A stretch of DNA of 64,000 nt from Silene latifolia (Eukaryota; Streptophyta; Magnoliopsida; Caryophyllales; Caryophyllaceae). Location of the stretch: the NCBI RefSeq assembly GCF_048544455.1, contig NC_133538.1, positions 252,946,491 to 253,010,490 of the forward strand. Reading direction: 5' to 3'. Numbering within the stretch: position 1 is the stretch's first letter; the number at the start of each line of letters is the position of its first letter. The position numbers and the translations under genes are program-made. A model generated the notes under the pieces. That model saw nothing but the letters and a program-made list of their open reading frames with translations. It made no database searches and was not told the DNA's origin. Positions 23,128-34,368 of the stretch are shown here, piece after piece.

Positions 23128-25084
23128 TACGAACTAAAATGCTACAACAATATAAGGAAAAATTAACATTCATTGTTTTAAAAATTACTTGTGAAAACAT
23201 GTTTAACAAGTTTTAACATTTATATAACGATCTCCCACTAAAATATATAAATGATTCCAAGACCCAAATTTTAAACAAAAATAAGCATCGCTTGGGCGAA
23301 ACATCCCATAATCGTGTAAATTCGGTAAGTTAATGGTTGACTAATTCTACCTCTAGAACTCTTGGTTGACGAATTTCCTTAAATCCATCTACTAGCCCCG
23401 GAACACAAGACCGTCTTATATCCCGTTGAGTCCAACCAATTTTGGCGTGTGATAACCGTTTACCACCCTACTTACCCAAGGTAAAAATAAAACATCCCGC
23501 TTGAGCGAGCGTGAGTCTAATGAACAAGGGATTCATAGGTGTTACTAGTTGGTAAGGCTAATTTCAATTTTAGTTATGTGAGAGATCTTGTCAATTTAGT
23601 CATAAATTCCCTATAAGTGAACTAAGTCGGTGAATGTAAATGACGTGAATTGACAACCACGAAAATAAAATGCATGTGAATGGCGATTTTGGCATGCGCG
23701 AAAAAATAAAAGCAAGCAAGCATATGAATAAAACCTAGTATGGCCACCTAGTTAATAAAAACTAGTCTATTATATTTCAGAAACCAACTCCTTGGTCCCT
23801 AGCCTCTTCATAGGAACATCTTCCAAAAGGGGCTTCTTCAAGTGGGATTTGGAACACCTTTCCAAAAATAGACTCCGTCTTGATGTAATCCGACTTTTGG
23901 AAACGCCGGTAAAAATAACTATTAAAATTAAATTACATAGCTATTCCTATTATACATTAATTAATAAAATGAATAAAACTATTAATTAATTAAAACCGAC
24001 GATACAAGATCGTATTTAAATTACAAACAAATCGGTATTCCCATTCATTTCGGGTAATAACGATTAAAAATAATTAGGCCATACTAGGTACAATAAAATA
24101 AATACTTTAAATAAATGACAATCATTCATTCAACTTAAATAAATATGCTTAAAATGCTGAAAAATGATGCCAAAATCGCCCCATCTAACAATCGTAGGTA
24201 TCCATCTCGGTTTTGTGGATTTAATCGATTTTTAGCATGTAAAAATCAATAATCAACTCTTAAATCTCATTTAAGTCCAAACTAACTGTCCAAACTGTTT
24301 TGAACCTCAAAAATTAGTCTTCACTAATTTGATGGTGAATAATTAGTTTCATTTGGTGATAATTTGCTAATTTAATTAGTAAAATCATAACTTTTAAGTA
24401 ATAAATCCAAAATAATTGAAAATATTACCAAAAATTAAAACAAAAAATTTTGAGTATTCTGGAATACTCCCAAAAATACCAAAATGTCAGAAAAAATGTC
24501 CAAAAATTTCGGATAAAAATTATGAAGAAAAAGATCGATATTTATCGGTTTTTAACTACTAAAACCAATAAACATCAAAATAAGGTGAAATCACATTTTA
24601 AATTTCACTTTTAACTTTTAAATCATATTTTTAAATGTCACTACTACAATTTAAGGCTTCAAGAACGCCACTTCAAGAACGGTTGATAGCGGAACTGGTC
24701 TCTTTTTTATTTTTAGTTTGGGCGCTCATAAAATCATTAACCATGCAAAACTTCAAACCAACCTTCGAAATTTTACATACAATCTGTAGAAATTATGCAT
24801 GAAACACCATAAAAATTTCATGACCCGAATCAACCTTTAACTATTTTTAGTTAACTCTTAACCAAAATACGGCATTTTTGACTCGGTTTTCTACCAAAAA
24901 TCATTAAAAATAGCAAAATAACTTCACAAATCACCAAATTTTACCACAAACATTTTGAGATCAGTAGGTATGCATGCCCAAAAATTTTCGTGCTAAAACC
25001 TCTTCTAACACACTTTTTGAGTTTTATAAATTATCTCATAATTTATTAATATGCTTAAAATCAACATGTAAATTACAAGCCTAG
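23128..25084. other. Copia-1 long untranslated leader
   Basis: About 2 kb of AT-rich sequence without a supportable ORF separates the PBS from gag. It contains the CACTA terminal remnant at 24639. I see nothing else in it beyond short repeats of AAAACCAATAAACATC-like AT-rich text. Confidence 0.55.
24639..24720 (+). mobile_element. CACTA terminal remnant in the Copia-1 leader
   Basis: CACTACTACAATTTAAGGCT and the following CAAGAACGGTTGATAGCGG resemble the terminus and subterminal repeats of CACTA-2 (CACTACTACAAAACCAGGCT..., GAGAACGGTTTGG). No opposite end (GTAGTAGTG) was found before the LTR, so this is a truncated or internally deleted copy. Confidence 0.5.
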
Positions 25085-25096
25085 CTCTGATACCAC
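25085..25096 (-). other. Copia-1 primer-binding site (initiator tRNA-Met)
   Basis: On the minus strand TGGTATCAGAGC lies two bases inside the 5' LTR end at 25099. It is the standard plant Copia PBS complementary to the 3' end of initiator tRNA-Met. Confidence 0.92.
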
Positions 25097-25098
25097 TT

Positions 25099-26250
25099 GA
25101 AAGATCATATATCCTAATTATACTCTCTAATCAAAAACAAATTATCTCATAATATATCATTTTAGTGATCTATGTAACATGCATGCAAATATAAAAGCAT
25201 AAAAATAAAGATTAAGGAAAAATAATTTCCTTACATTGATTTCAATGGTAAAAATGGGCACAAACTAGATCACCTATCTAGTTTGTTCTTGAGCTAAATA
25301 AAAATGGATGATTCTCCTAGAAAAACCTTCAAAGAGAAAGTCTCCTTCAAGTTGCACCCAAGAACAACACCCAAATAATCTTACAAGTATTAACTAGATA
25401 CTTGTAAAATTTAACCCTTGATAATATTTATATATTACTAACAAGCTTAGTGAATTTTTATTTTGGTTACTAACAAACTTAATAAGTGTTGTTATTATTT
25501 TTAGAGAGATAGACAATTTTATTCACATGCACAACACAAGTGAGCAAGCATGTAGAAAAATGAACAAAAATTGGTCTATATGGAGTGGGAAAACCGGTTG
25601 GAGTAGGTGGAGTGAGGGAGTGGACTTGCTTTATTTTTTTGTCCAATCTTTCATCACATGCAAAATGAACATAAGATAACTTATGGAAGTATATAAAGCA
25701 AAGTGAAATGATTATGTTTATAATCATCCACTACACTCCATTTACACGGTTCAATGTCCCATTTACGAGTCCATTTTGGTTCTTATATGTGTCGCACAAA
25801 TACATGTAAATTTTACTTTAAACATCGATTTATGTTTAAATGCTTTCCAATAAATTTTGTCTAAATTACTCCGTAAATATACGTGTACCCGCTACACATA
25901 TTATTTAGTACTAATATTAATCACCTTAATCAATTAGTACAATTTTTGGTGAATTAACAATTAATTAACTAAAACCCGTGTCATAAAATTTATTATTCAA
26001 TTATCGCATAATTAAATAATAACAACCGCGCCTCGAGTTCGCAACTCTAAATCTCTCTAAAAATAATCGACTAACCAATTAGTCAATAAATCAAGGGACT
26101 AAATAAATTGTATCTCATACAGTTAATTAGTTGCCAATTGGGGTTCGTTCCTTTAGGTATGACCGAAAGGGGTCAGTTGATCACCGCCGTCTCACGACAA
26201 TAACGTCAAACTCTAGTCCGCCAACCGTTATCGATTTACGTTAATCAACT
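25099..26250 (-). repeat. Copia-1 5' LTR, truncated by Athila-2
   Basis: The low end TGAAAGATCATATATCC abuts the PBS. The block GGTCAGTTGATCACCGCCGT near 26172 aligns with the 3' LTR and the 9438 remnant. The last 100 or so bases, including the TGTTGGAG start, are missing because Athila-2 begins at 26251. They would lie beyond the window. Confidence 0.8.
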
Positions 26251-26559
26251 TGTTCGGATCCATTTTGTTACTCGTCGTCAAAAGTTCACTACTACAAAAC
26301 CAGGCTTCAAAGGCGGGTATAAGAGAACGGTTTGGACCAAAACCGTCCTCTGCTGTAATTAGATTTTCGGCGTGTTTATGTAAATTCTAAAAAAAAGGGT
26401 TCATGGTAAGAACCGTCTTCTTATATTAAACAAAGAGCACGGTTGGTCAACCAAACCGTCCTCTTTTACCTATAAAGAGAACGGTTATGGATTCTACCGT
26501 TCTTTTGCTTTCGAGTGAATAAAATACGGAGTACATCGATATACTCCTTTAGGCTCCTC

Positions 26560-28030
26560 ATTTCATGTTCAACCTGACAAAGGACACCCTAAGTCCCTAA
26601 CCATTCGATCTCGTTCTTTTAACACCGCTCACACTCCGCCGCTTCATCACCGTCATCATCTCCGACGTTCTCTCTAATGACGTCCTTGCCCAAATACTTG
26701 GGTTCTTGCTTTTGCACAACCAATATCATCAATTCTTATTCAATTGTCGCCACTTATCAGGTAATTTTTTTTTATCCTTGTTCTTGGAAGTCGTTTAATT
26801 TAATAGTCCTGAACTTATCATTAGTTTATTCATGATATTAGATTTATTTGTTTTCATAAAAACAATTTGGGATTGATACTAAAATTGGGGCTTTTATATA
26901 GTATATTCCTGAAAAGTAATGCGTAGTTGTGTTGATATGATACCAGATTAAGCAGATAGCACATAACCCCGTCTTTGCCATCGCCCCCAACCATTGTCTT
27001 CATCAACTTTAACTGGGTAAGTTTCCTTCGATTTTATGTTGTTCATTTTTAGATTTTAGATTTTTAGTTAGCTTTTAAATTAAGCGGGTTCACCCATTTT
27101 TAACTATGTCATTTCTTTTAACATGGAACTTATGCCCATATTTTTGATATGGTAAGGTAGCTTCTTTGCTGTGCTGGATGACATAGATTATGTCTATTAT
27201 AGCACTAAGTTTATCAATTTTAGGGATTTGTTGTGAATGAAATATGGATGTAAATTTATATTTGTATGGAAATGTTAATGTCAAGTTTACATAAAGTAGA
27301 TTTGGCTTACCAACAAGGCTTTAGTTGTTGGTAATAAACGACGCCGTTTATATTTTGTGAATTAGAGTTCTATTTTTACAGAGAAATCGGGTTTCAGTTC
27401 GGCAATTTTCCGAGTTAGCTGTGCTCTAATTATGGAACTGATATTTAGGGAATACTTTGCTCTTGTTATTAAAAGTTACGAAGATGTATTTCCTATTCAA
27501 CTTATGTCACCTTCCCTGTTTGGTTTTGCTCGAATTGAACTTATTAAGTGAGACTACACTAACTGACGTCTCTCCCCGCTCTTATTGTATGAATTTGAAT
27601 CCTTATTGCTCTTGATCCTGATTGTCAAATCCTGCTTTTCAAGGGGTTAAAATGAATTATAGTTAGAGAAACAAGTCAATATATTTTCGATTTGTGCACG
27701 TAATTTGGTTGATTTGAGCAGTAAGTGATGAGTCAATTTTTTATGATTTCTGTAATCATGAATAGTGTTTGTCAGCTGCCAAGATGAGAATTCAATTCTT
27801 GTGACTGGTTATCTGACTAATTATACAACACTAAAAATACTTCTAATTGCTCAACTTTAGTGGCATAACACATATAAATGGCCTGCTGTGTGTGCAGTTA
27901 CCACTGCTCCTGATGGGCTGGAGGCTTGGGAAACGTTGAAGGCAATACCTCATGCGAAACACTTACAATTCTCTACTGAATTTAGTGATCCTAGCAAAAG
28001 TTGTCTGTTCGGTTTAAATATATGAGTGTC
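26560..28030 (+). other. CACTA-2 interior with exon/intron-like sequence
   Basis: Several stretches look like spliced sequence: a TTATCAG/GTAATT donor near 26755, an AACTGG/GTAAGT donor near 27015, and a GTGTGCAG acceptor at about 27897. The acceptor opens a 42-codon frame (TTAPDGLEAWETLKAIPHAK...), which ends at a TGA near 28023. I do not recognise the protein. It could be a captured host-gene fragment or a non-coding transcript of the element. Confidence 0.4.
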
Positions 28031-28076
28031 ACTCACATTTGATCAACTTTATTATTTTCTATACTCTCGGCAACCA

Positions 28077-29816
28077 TGGTCGGTCCGCTTTGAGCTTAGA
28101 TTTCGGTCACTTGTCGTTAGGAGCACCTAGACCAAAACAATATTTATAACTTCACAAACAACTCTACTAATAGTAAAGAGGCAAGTAAAGGTCGGATCCC
28201 AAGGGACGGGTATTGATGTAGGATTTTCGATTGCAAGTAGTGGTGTCTAGGGGTGTCACAAATTGGATTGAGATAGGAAGATCACTAAACTAAATAACAA
28301 TAAAAGTAAACAAACAAGATGACTAAAATGAGATGTAAACAATTGATTAAAATCACTAGGGTGTCATGGTTTCATAGGGAATTCATGGGAATTGATCATA
28401 CAAACATATTCTCAAATTATAACCAAGCAATTATTATTGTGATAGGATCGAGTTGGTTTATATCTTACAATCCTAGGAAGGTTTGGGTCCCGGAGTCGAA
28501 TCGATTAGATTGTACAACACCTACAAGTCGACTTAATCCTCCCTACTCAACTATATGCATGGTCTAATGAGACTCGAGTTGGTTTATATCTTACAAATCT
28601 CATTGAAAAGGTAAGTGATGGGTAAAAAAAATGCAAAGATTCATAGGCTCGTATTTCATCAAACATAACATGTGCATAAGTTGAAATCACAACAAGCAAG
28701 CAAATAAATTATGTGAACATATTAAATTAAGCATGAATTACCCCCCATGTTGGTTTCCCCTATTTCCCCATTAACCCTAGTTAAGGAAACTAATCACTCA
28801 TTATCAAGTTTGACATGTTAACAAGGTTGTCAATCATATTAACAAAGCAAAACATGATGAATAAATGAAGATAATTAACAATAATTAAAAAGGGATTAAG
28901 AAATTATACCTAATGATGATTCCAAAATAATAATGCAAAGAATAATAGAAGTACTTGATGATTGATGGAAGGTTGTCAATCTCCCAATAAACCCAAATAA
29001 TCTTCAATTACCCAAAATAAAAGATGAACAGCAGAGAAATTAAGGAAATGAGATTTGTGTTAAGACTTGATTAGAAGTTGATTACAAGATTAAAGAGAGA
29101 TTAGAATAATATAAACTACACTAAAGATTGATAAGAAGAACATCATAATCTAATTAGACTAATGAGGTATTTATAGTGGGGATTAGGTGCACAAATTAGG
29201 GTTACTATGGGCTTAAATGACGATTAAGTCCTTGAGGAATCGCTCCTCTCAAGAAAAGATGCGGGTCTCCTTTTAGCCAGTCTTTCAAAAATATGCGCAT
29301 CTCGAATGGAGAAGGAAGAGGACGTGTTGCTCTGGAGGACAATCCGAGCGTCCAAAAGGTCGGGACGAGCGGATTGTATAGCTTCTGGACGAGCGGCCTG
29401 GCAGCTTGGACGAGCGGCCTGGCAGCTTGGACGAGCGGCCTATGGAGCTTCTAGACGAGCGTCCCGATAGGTGAGACGCTCGGATCTTTGCCATTTCTTC
29501 TTTTCTTCTTCTAACAATCCTCCGGGATTTTGTCCGGGATGCAAGGATCTTCTTCATCATTGCCCATCTACTACATTATGTACAAAAGCCTTCTAGTCTT
29601 GTCTTCTCTTTGATGCTTGGTCATTAGATTCGATCAATTTAGCTCTATTTTGTCATGAAAATGCAAGGTTTGCACTCCTCTCCTACCAAGCTAACAAAAC
29701 CTCAAAGATTATGCAAAACAAAGGACTAAAGATAGTAAATGACCCAAATATGCACTAAAAAGCATAGGAACGAGGCTAATTCGGGGATTAAATATGCTCA
29801 AATATTGGTCACATCA
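28077..29816 (-). repeat. Athila-1 3' LTR
   Basis: Bounded by TGGTCGGTCCGC and ...TTGGTCACATCA (plus strand). It is very similar to 42723-44449 over its whole length by eye. It contains the GACGAGCG-rich cluster at about 29340-29490. The PPT (GGTTTGGGGAT on the minus strand) lies at about 29819-29830. Confidence 0.92.
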
Positions 29817-31526
29817 AATATCCCCAAACCGAACCTTTGCTCGTCCCGAGTAAAGAGGTGACAAAACTAGGACCCTTATTTAAACTATCCTACTAATATA
29901 GCCGATATGAGACAATTAGCGGGTCTCACTCCGCCCCTTCAACTCACAATAAGACAACCATGAGGTAGGATGCCTTCTTGCAAGGCAAGGTGGGTCTTGC
30001 CAAAATGGCGACACATCCAATCATTAAAGCACACAAAATCAAGTAATGGATGCATCTATAAAAAGAATTGCCACTTTCCTCAACTAAGTGGCGGAAATTA
30101 TCTAAAGGGGAAACAATTCAAGGGTACACACTCATTCATAGATATGGTTTCTTCAAACTATTAAGCCTAGAAGGATACCAATAAATCACCTCCAAGTTGT
30201 GTCAAGCTAGGGTACCTTTGTCCTCAATCGTTAAATGCTTTTGTCAAGAATAGACTCCCTATGGTGTTAGAAACACTGGAGGATCGCGGAATTTCCCTTC
30301 TTGCCTAGACAAGAAGAAGGGTCGTCCCCTCTCTACCATGCACAAAAATGAATACGATGGATAAAGGGATTAATAGTAATTGAGTTTCATTTGGGAGTTT
30401 GTTTTTGTTGTTGTTTTTCCCCCCAATTTCTTGTGGCATTTGACATTTGAGAACACTTTCTTTTTGCCATTTCTTTTGATTTTTGGCATTTCAATACTTG
30501 ACAACTTTCAACTTTTTGCATTTTTTTTTTGTAAATTTTCAAAGCTACCCCAATTAGTAACAAGGGTGCCTTATATTTGAAGCATAAGAGTCTATTTTTG
30601 CTCCTCTTTTCTTTTGATGCATTTGCAAACTTTTTGGCTTTTCATTTCATTTTTCAAATTTGAACAATTTTTATGCTCATTCCCTTTGATGACAAAATGT
30701 ATGGTAGAACATGGATGAATGATGGTTGCATGGTTTCATGGCTCACCATGGAATAAACGGTAGCCAAGGAGTTATCACACCACAATGTACTCTTGACTAG
30801 GCCTTAATCCATGGGTCAAAGACTACTAGCATGACACATCCTAGGGTGTTTTACAGGTATTCTAACAAATAAAGTCTTAAGAAGAAAAAACATCTACTAG
30901 GGCCTATGTACACTTGTCAAGTTTCCAAATAGACGGTTTCACAAAATTTTTCCTAAATGCAACTATATGCCGTTTATGCTACTAACATATATACATCCTA
31001 ATGCATATGCTTCTACCAACTAATATGCCAAATAATCTAAATGCAAGTCCTAAATTTCCATTGTTTATACCGCATCAATCAAAATAAAGCCACATAGTCA
31101 TTAACATAAAGAGGAAAAAGGAGATTGGAAAGATCATACCATGCAGTCTTCAATATCCTCATGTTTCGGATGTGGCGTAGTCAATCAATGTGAACAAGGA
31201 TGAACAAACACAATATATACAAAACAATATATACAAGACTATACTACAAAAGAAAATGAACTTGTTTTTGGATTTTCAATTTTTCAATTTTTCTGGATTT
31301 TTTCGAAATTTTTGATTTTTTTGGATTTTGAAAAAAAAAGTCAAGTTAGAATTTCCCATCCCCACACTAGTATGGGCATTGTCCTCAATGGCCAATACGA
31401 TAGGAAATTATGGAATGAAAATGCATGATTTCTAAACTAAATGCAAACTATACTAAGCTACACTACATGATGCATGTGTTTTTGTTATGGTGGAGAGCAT
31501 AATTTAAATTAGCTCCCAATGCATAT
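29817..31526. other. Athila-1 3' untranslated region
   Basis: Gene-free. It is closely similar to 47883-49560 of Athila-2 (shared blocks such as CCTTGAATTG-type and CTTGCAAGGCAAGGTGGG text). Short ORFs (29970-30164, 30380-30580) are not conserved as proteins. Confidence 0.6.
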
Positions 31527-31534
31527 GCATGGAC

Positions 31535-32254
31535 CAAGGATACCAGGTTCAGGGTTCGCCCCCACGAGCCACGACCCACTTCGGTCAAACCGAAGCTGGG
31601 TTCGTTCGCGAACGGTCCGGCGGAATTCGTAGACCAGGTCGGTCTTTCCGGCGAACCCTTGTCGGAAAAAGAAACAAGCCCAAGCGAAGCAAAGTGGGAT
31701 AAAAATGAAGTGTAAATTAATGTTAGTATGGTACCTTGAATTGTTGGACGCCATTGTTGAAAGGATCTAATTCCATAAAGAAGATAAGTCCGCGAAGGCC
31801 GAAGCTTTAAAATTTCGAAGCAATTATTGGCTTGAAAAAAGGAATATGAGGAAGGGAGTTGGAGGAAGATGAAGATTGAAGATGAAAGGGGGTTGGACTG
31901 TTGGAGGAAGACCGAAGATAAAGCAATTATTGGCTTGTTGTTTTTGGCTTTTTTTTTTTTTTTTTTTTTTTACAAAACATGAGGAAGGGAGTTGCAGTAA
32001 GATGAAATTGAAGATGAAAGGATAAAGATGATGACGGATGACCGATGACTTTGAAAACAGTGACTGACTTAGTCAGTCTTGGAAAGTGGGATAATATTAC
32101 TCTTTTGTTTTTAGTGGTTGAGGGGGTAAATAGAAGATTACGGAAAAAACTATGCTAGGGAGTATCATAATTAGAGTATTAGACACACTTATAAATATGC
32201 TTAATCACAATAGTTTCTATATTTTCATATTACATAAAATAATTTCGTAAAAAA
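31535..32254. other. hAT left subterminal region
   Basis: It contains GC-rich subterminal sequence (TTCGGTCAAACCGAAG near 31588-31605 is a near-palindrome), an AG-rich stretch and a T-run of more than 20 near 31945-31970. No gene is seen. The promoter of the BED ORF at 32255 presumably lies here. Confidence 0.5.
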
Positions 32255-32473
32255 ATGGCTACTACAAAACCGCTTTATGATGAAGTTATACGAGAAGAAG
32301 GTAGGAAATTGACATGTAAACATTGTCATCGTACTTTCGTATCCTCGTATGCAAGAATTCATGAACATTTTTTTGGCCCTCCAATGGGGCAAAGAAGAAA
32401 TATCTTATATTGTCGACATATGCTAGAAAATAGAGAAGAATTTGAAAGGATACGGGCAAAAGTTCAAGACTAA
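32255..32473 (+). CDS. Stand-alone BED-type zinc-finger ORF in hAT
   Basis: A 72-residue ORF with ATG and TAA. LTCKHCHRTFVSSYARIHEH gives C-x2-C then H-x-H, and HFFGPP, CRHMLENREEFERIRAK follow. This is the DNA-binding BED finger found at the N terminus of hAT transposases. It is clearly related to the BED region of the transposase at 34570-34630 (NHCKRSFTSSYTRVHHHFFG-like). It may be a duplicated first exon left upstream when the minisatellite arose, or a separate small DNA-binding protein that competes with the transposase for the element ends. It is uninterrupted, unlike the transposase. Confidence 0.7.
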   Translation: MATTKPLYDEVIREEGRKLTCKHCHRTFVSSYARIHEHFFGPPMGQRRNILYCRHMLENREEFERIRAKVQD

Positions 32474-32942
32474 GAACGTGTGTCCTTTTGCAGGTCCGAT
32501 AAATAAACCCTTATAAGTTATAAGGAATAATCTTTTTTTGTTTGGTGCTAATAAGGAATAATCTTTGGTAATGGGTTACCATGACCAATAAGTGAACTCC
32601 AATAATACTATTGTATTTCTCTTAAATCAATGGTTATAAGCTACATGGCCTACATCTATTGAATTTTTTTATTTCAAATAAATAAGTTTAATAACAAAGT
32701 ATTATACTTGTTGTATCGGTTTATTTTACACATCAATTAATGAAGAGTAATAAATTATTCGTCTATAGTAGAAAGGTTAATGAGTATATTTGCGAATTAC
32801 GTATACGATTCACAAAAGTAAATGCGTAGTGGAAAAAGGAGAAAATTTACGAGTTACGTCGGTTCACTAGTAGTCGGTACTCGGTATGCCGTACTCGGTA
32901 GTGACTAGGTTGAAAATTTATAAGTTACAATTTATAAGTTAC

Positions 32943-34062
32943 AAGTTATTATATCAGTTCACTAATAGTATTATTGATCTATAAAGATGATCAACAAGTG
33001 AATTATATAAGTTACGAGTTATTATATCAGTTCACTAATAATATTATTGATCTATAAAGATGATCAACAAGTGAATTATATAAGTTACGAGTTATTATAT
33101 CAGTTCACTAATAATATTATTGATCTATAAAGATGATCAACGAGTGAATTATATAAGTTAAGAGTTACTATATCAGTTCACTAATAGTAGTATTGATCTA
33201 TATAGATGATCAACGAGTGAATTATATAAGTTAAGAGTTACTATATCAGTTCACTAATAGTAGTATTGATCTATATAGATGATCAACGAGTGAATTATAT
33301 AAGTTAAGAGTTATTATATCAGTTCACTAATAGTAGTATTGATCTATAAAGATGATCAAGTTACGAGTTATTATATCAGTTCACTAATAGTAGTATTGAT
33401 CTATAAAGATGATCAACAAGTGAATTATATAAGTTAAGAGTTATTATATCAGTTCACTAATAGTAGTATTGATCTATATAGATGATCAACGAGTGAATTA
33501 TATAAGTTAAGACTTACTATATCAGTTCAATAATAGTAGTATTGATCTATAAAGATGATCAACGAGTGAATTATATAAGTTAAGAGTTACTATATCAGTT
33601 CACTAATAGTAGTATTAATCTATATAGATGATCAACGAGTGAATTATATAAGTTAAGAGTATCAGTTCACTAATAGTAGTATTGATCTATAAAGATGATC
33701 AAGTTACGAGTTATTATATCAGTTCACTAATAGTAGTATTGATCTATAAAGATGATCAACAAGTGAATTATATAAGTTAAGAGTTATTATATCAGTTCAC
33801 TAATAGTAGTATTGATCTATAAAGATGATCAAGTTACGAGTTATTTTATCAGTTCACTAATAGTAGTATTGATCTATAAAGATGATCAACGAGTGAATTA
33901 TATAAGTTACGAGTTATTATATCAGTTCACTAAAAGTAGTATTGATCTATAAAGATGATCAACGAGTGAATTATATAAGTTACGAGTTATTATATCAGTT
34001 CACTAATAGTAGTATTGATCTATAAAGATGATCAACGAGTGAATTATATAAGTTACAAGTTA
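32943..34062 (+). repeat. 73-bp minisatellite in hAT, about 16 copies
   Basis: Units contain ATATCAGTTCACTAATAGTA, TTGATCTATAAAGATGATCA and ACGAGTGAATTATATAAGTT. The period is 73 bp, with three shorter units (near 33320, 33665 and 33790) that lack about 18 bp of the GTGAATTATATAAG block. Point differences such as ATAAAG/ATATAG and ACAAG/ACGAG alternate between neighbouring units, showing higher-order duplication. Confidence 0.93.
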
Positions 34063-34368
34063 CGTCGATTCACTAATACCATTATTAGAATACCATTTTA
34101 TTTTTAATTAAATAAGACATCAAAAATTTAAAGGGAGATTTTTTTAGTTTTTAATTAATTAAATAATTAATAATAAATTGAAAGAAGATTATTCTAGAAT
34201 ATGAATACGAAGCATCAAAAGTTTACACATAGAATAAGGCCCAACAACAACATTGAATACTAAGCCTATCAAATATTATATAGCCGTCAATTGCACCGCA
34301 CTAAACACACTCTCACAATCATCCCCCTCATCTTAGTCGTCTACACAATTAAAAATTCAATAAAAAAA

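Larger units (their letters stand above)
15956..26250 (-). mobile_element. Copia-1: degraded, recombinant Copia element
   Basis: On the minus strand the order is 5' LTR (26250-25099, cut by Athila-2), PBS, long leader, gag, protease, integrase, reverse transcriptase, then a second integrase C-terminus and reverse transcriptase, RNase H, PPT and 3' LTR (17246-15956). The two LTRs share blocks (ACATGCATGCAAA, TTTCCTTACATTG, TTGATCACCGCCGTC) but are far more diverged than LTRs of one insertion normally are. With the duplicated pol segment this points to recombination between two related elements. Lineage within Copia (Tork/TAR-like by RT appearance) is not certain. Confidence 0.85.

Noticed and set aside
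28319..28567. 82-codon ORF repeated at 42965-43213
   Set aside because: The repetition is explained by the two LTRs of Athila-1. The ORF is broken in the Athila-2 LTR and the solo LTR, so it is not a conserved gene.
29285..29560. 91-codon ORF with repeated GRSSKLP units
   Set aside because: Translation of the GACGAGCG repeat cluster in an LTR; the length and frame differ between copies.
31945..31970. T-run of more than 20 bases as a LINE or SINE tail
   Set aside because: It lies inside the hAT element, with no LINE reverse transcriptase, SINE promoter boxes or target duplication around it.
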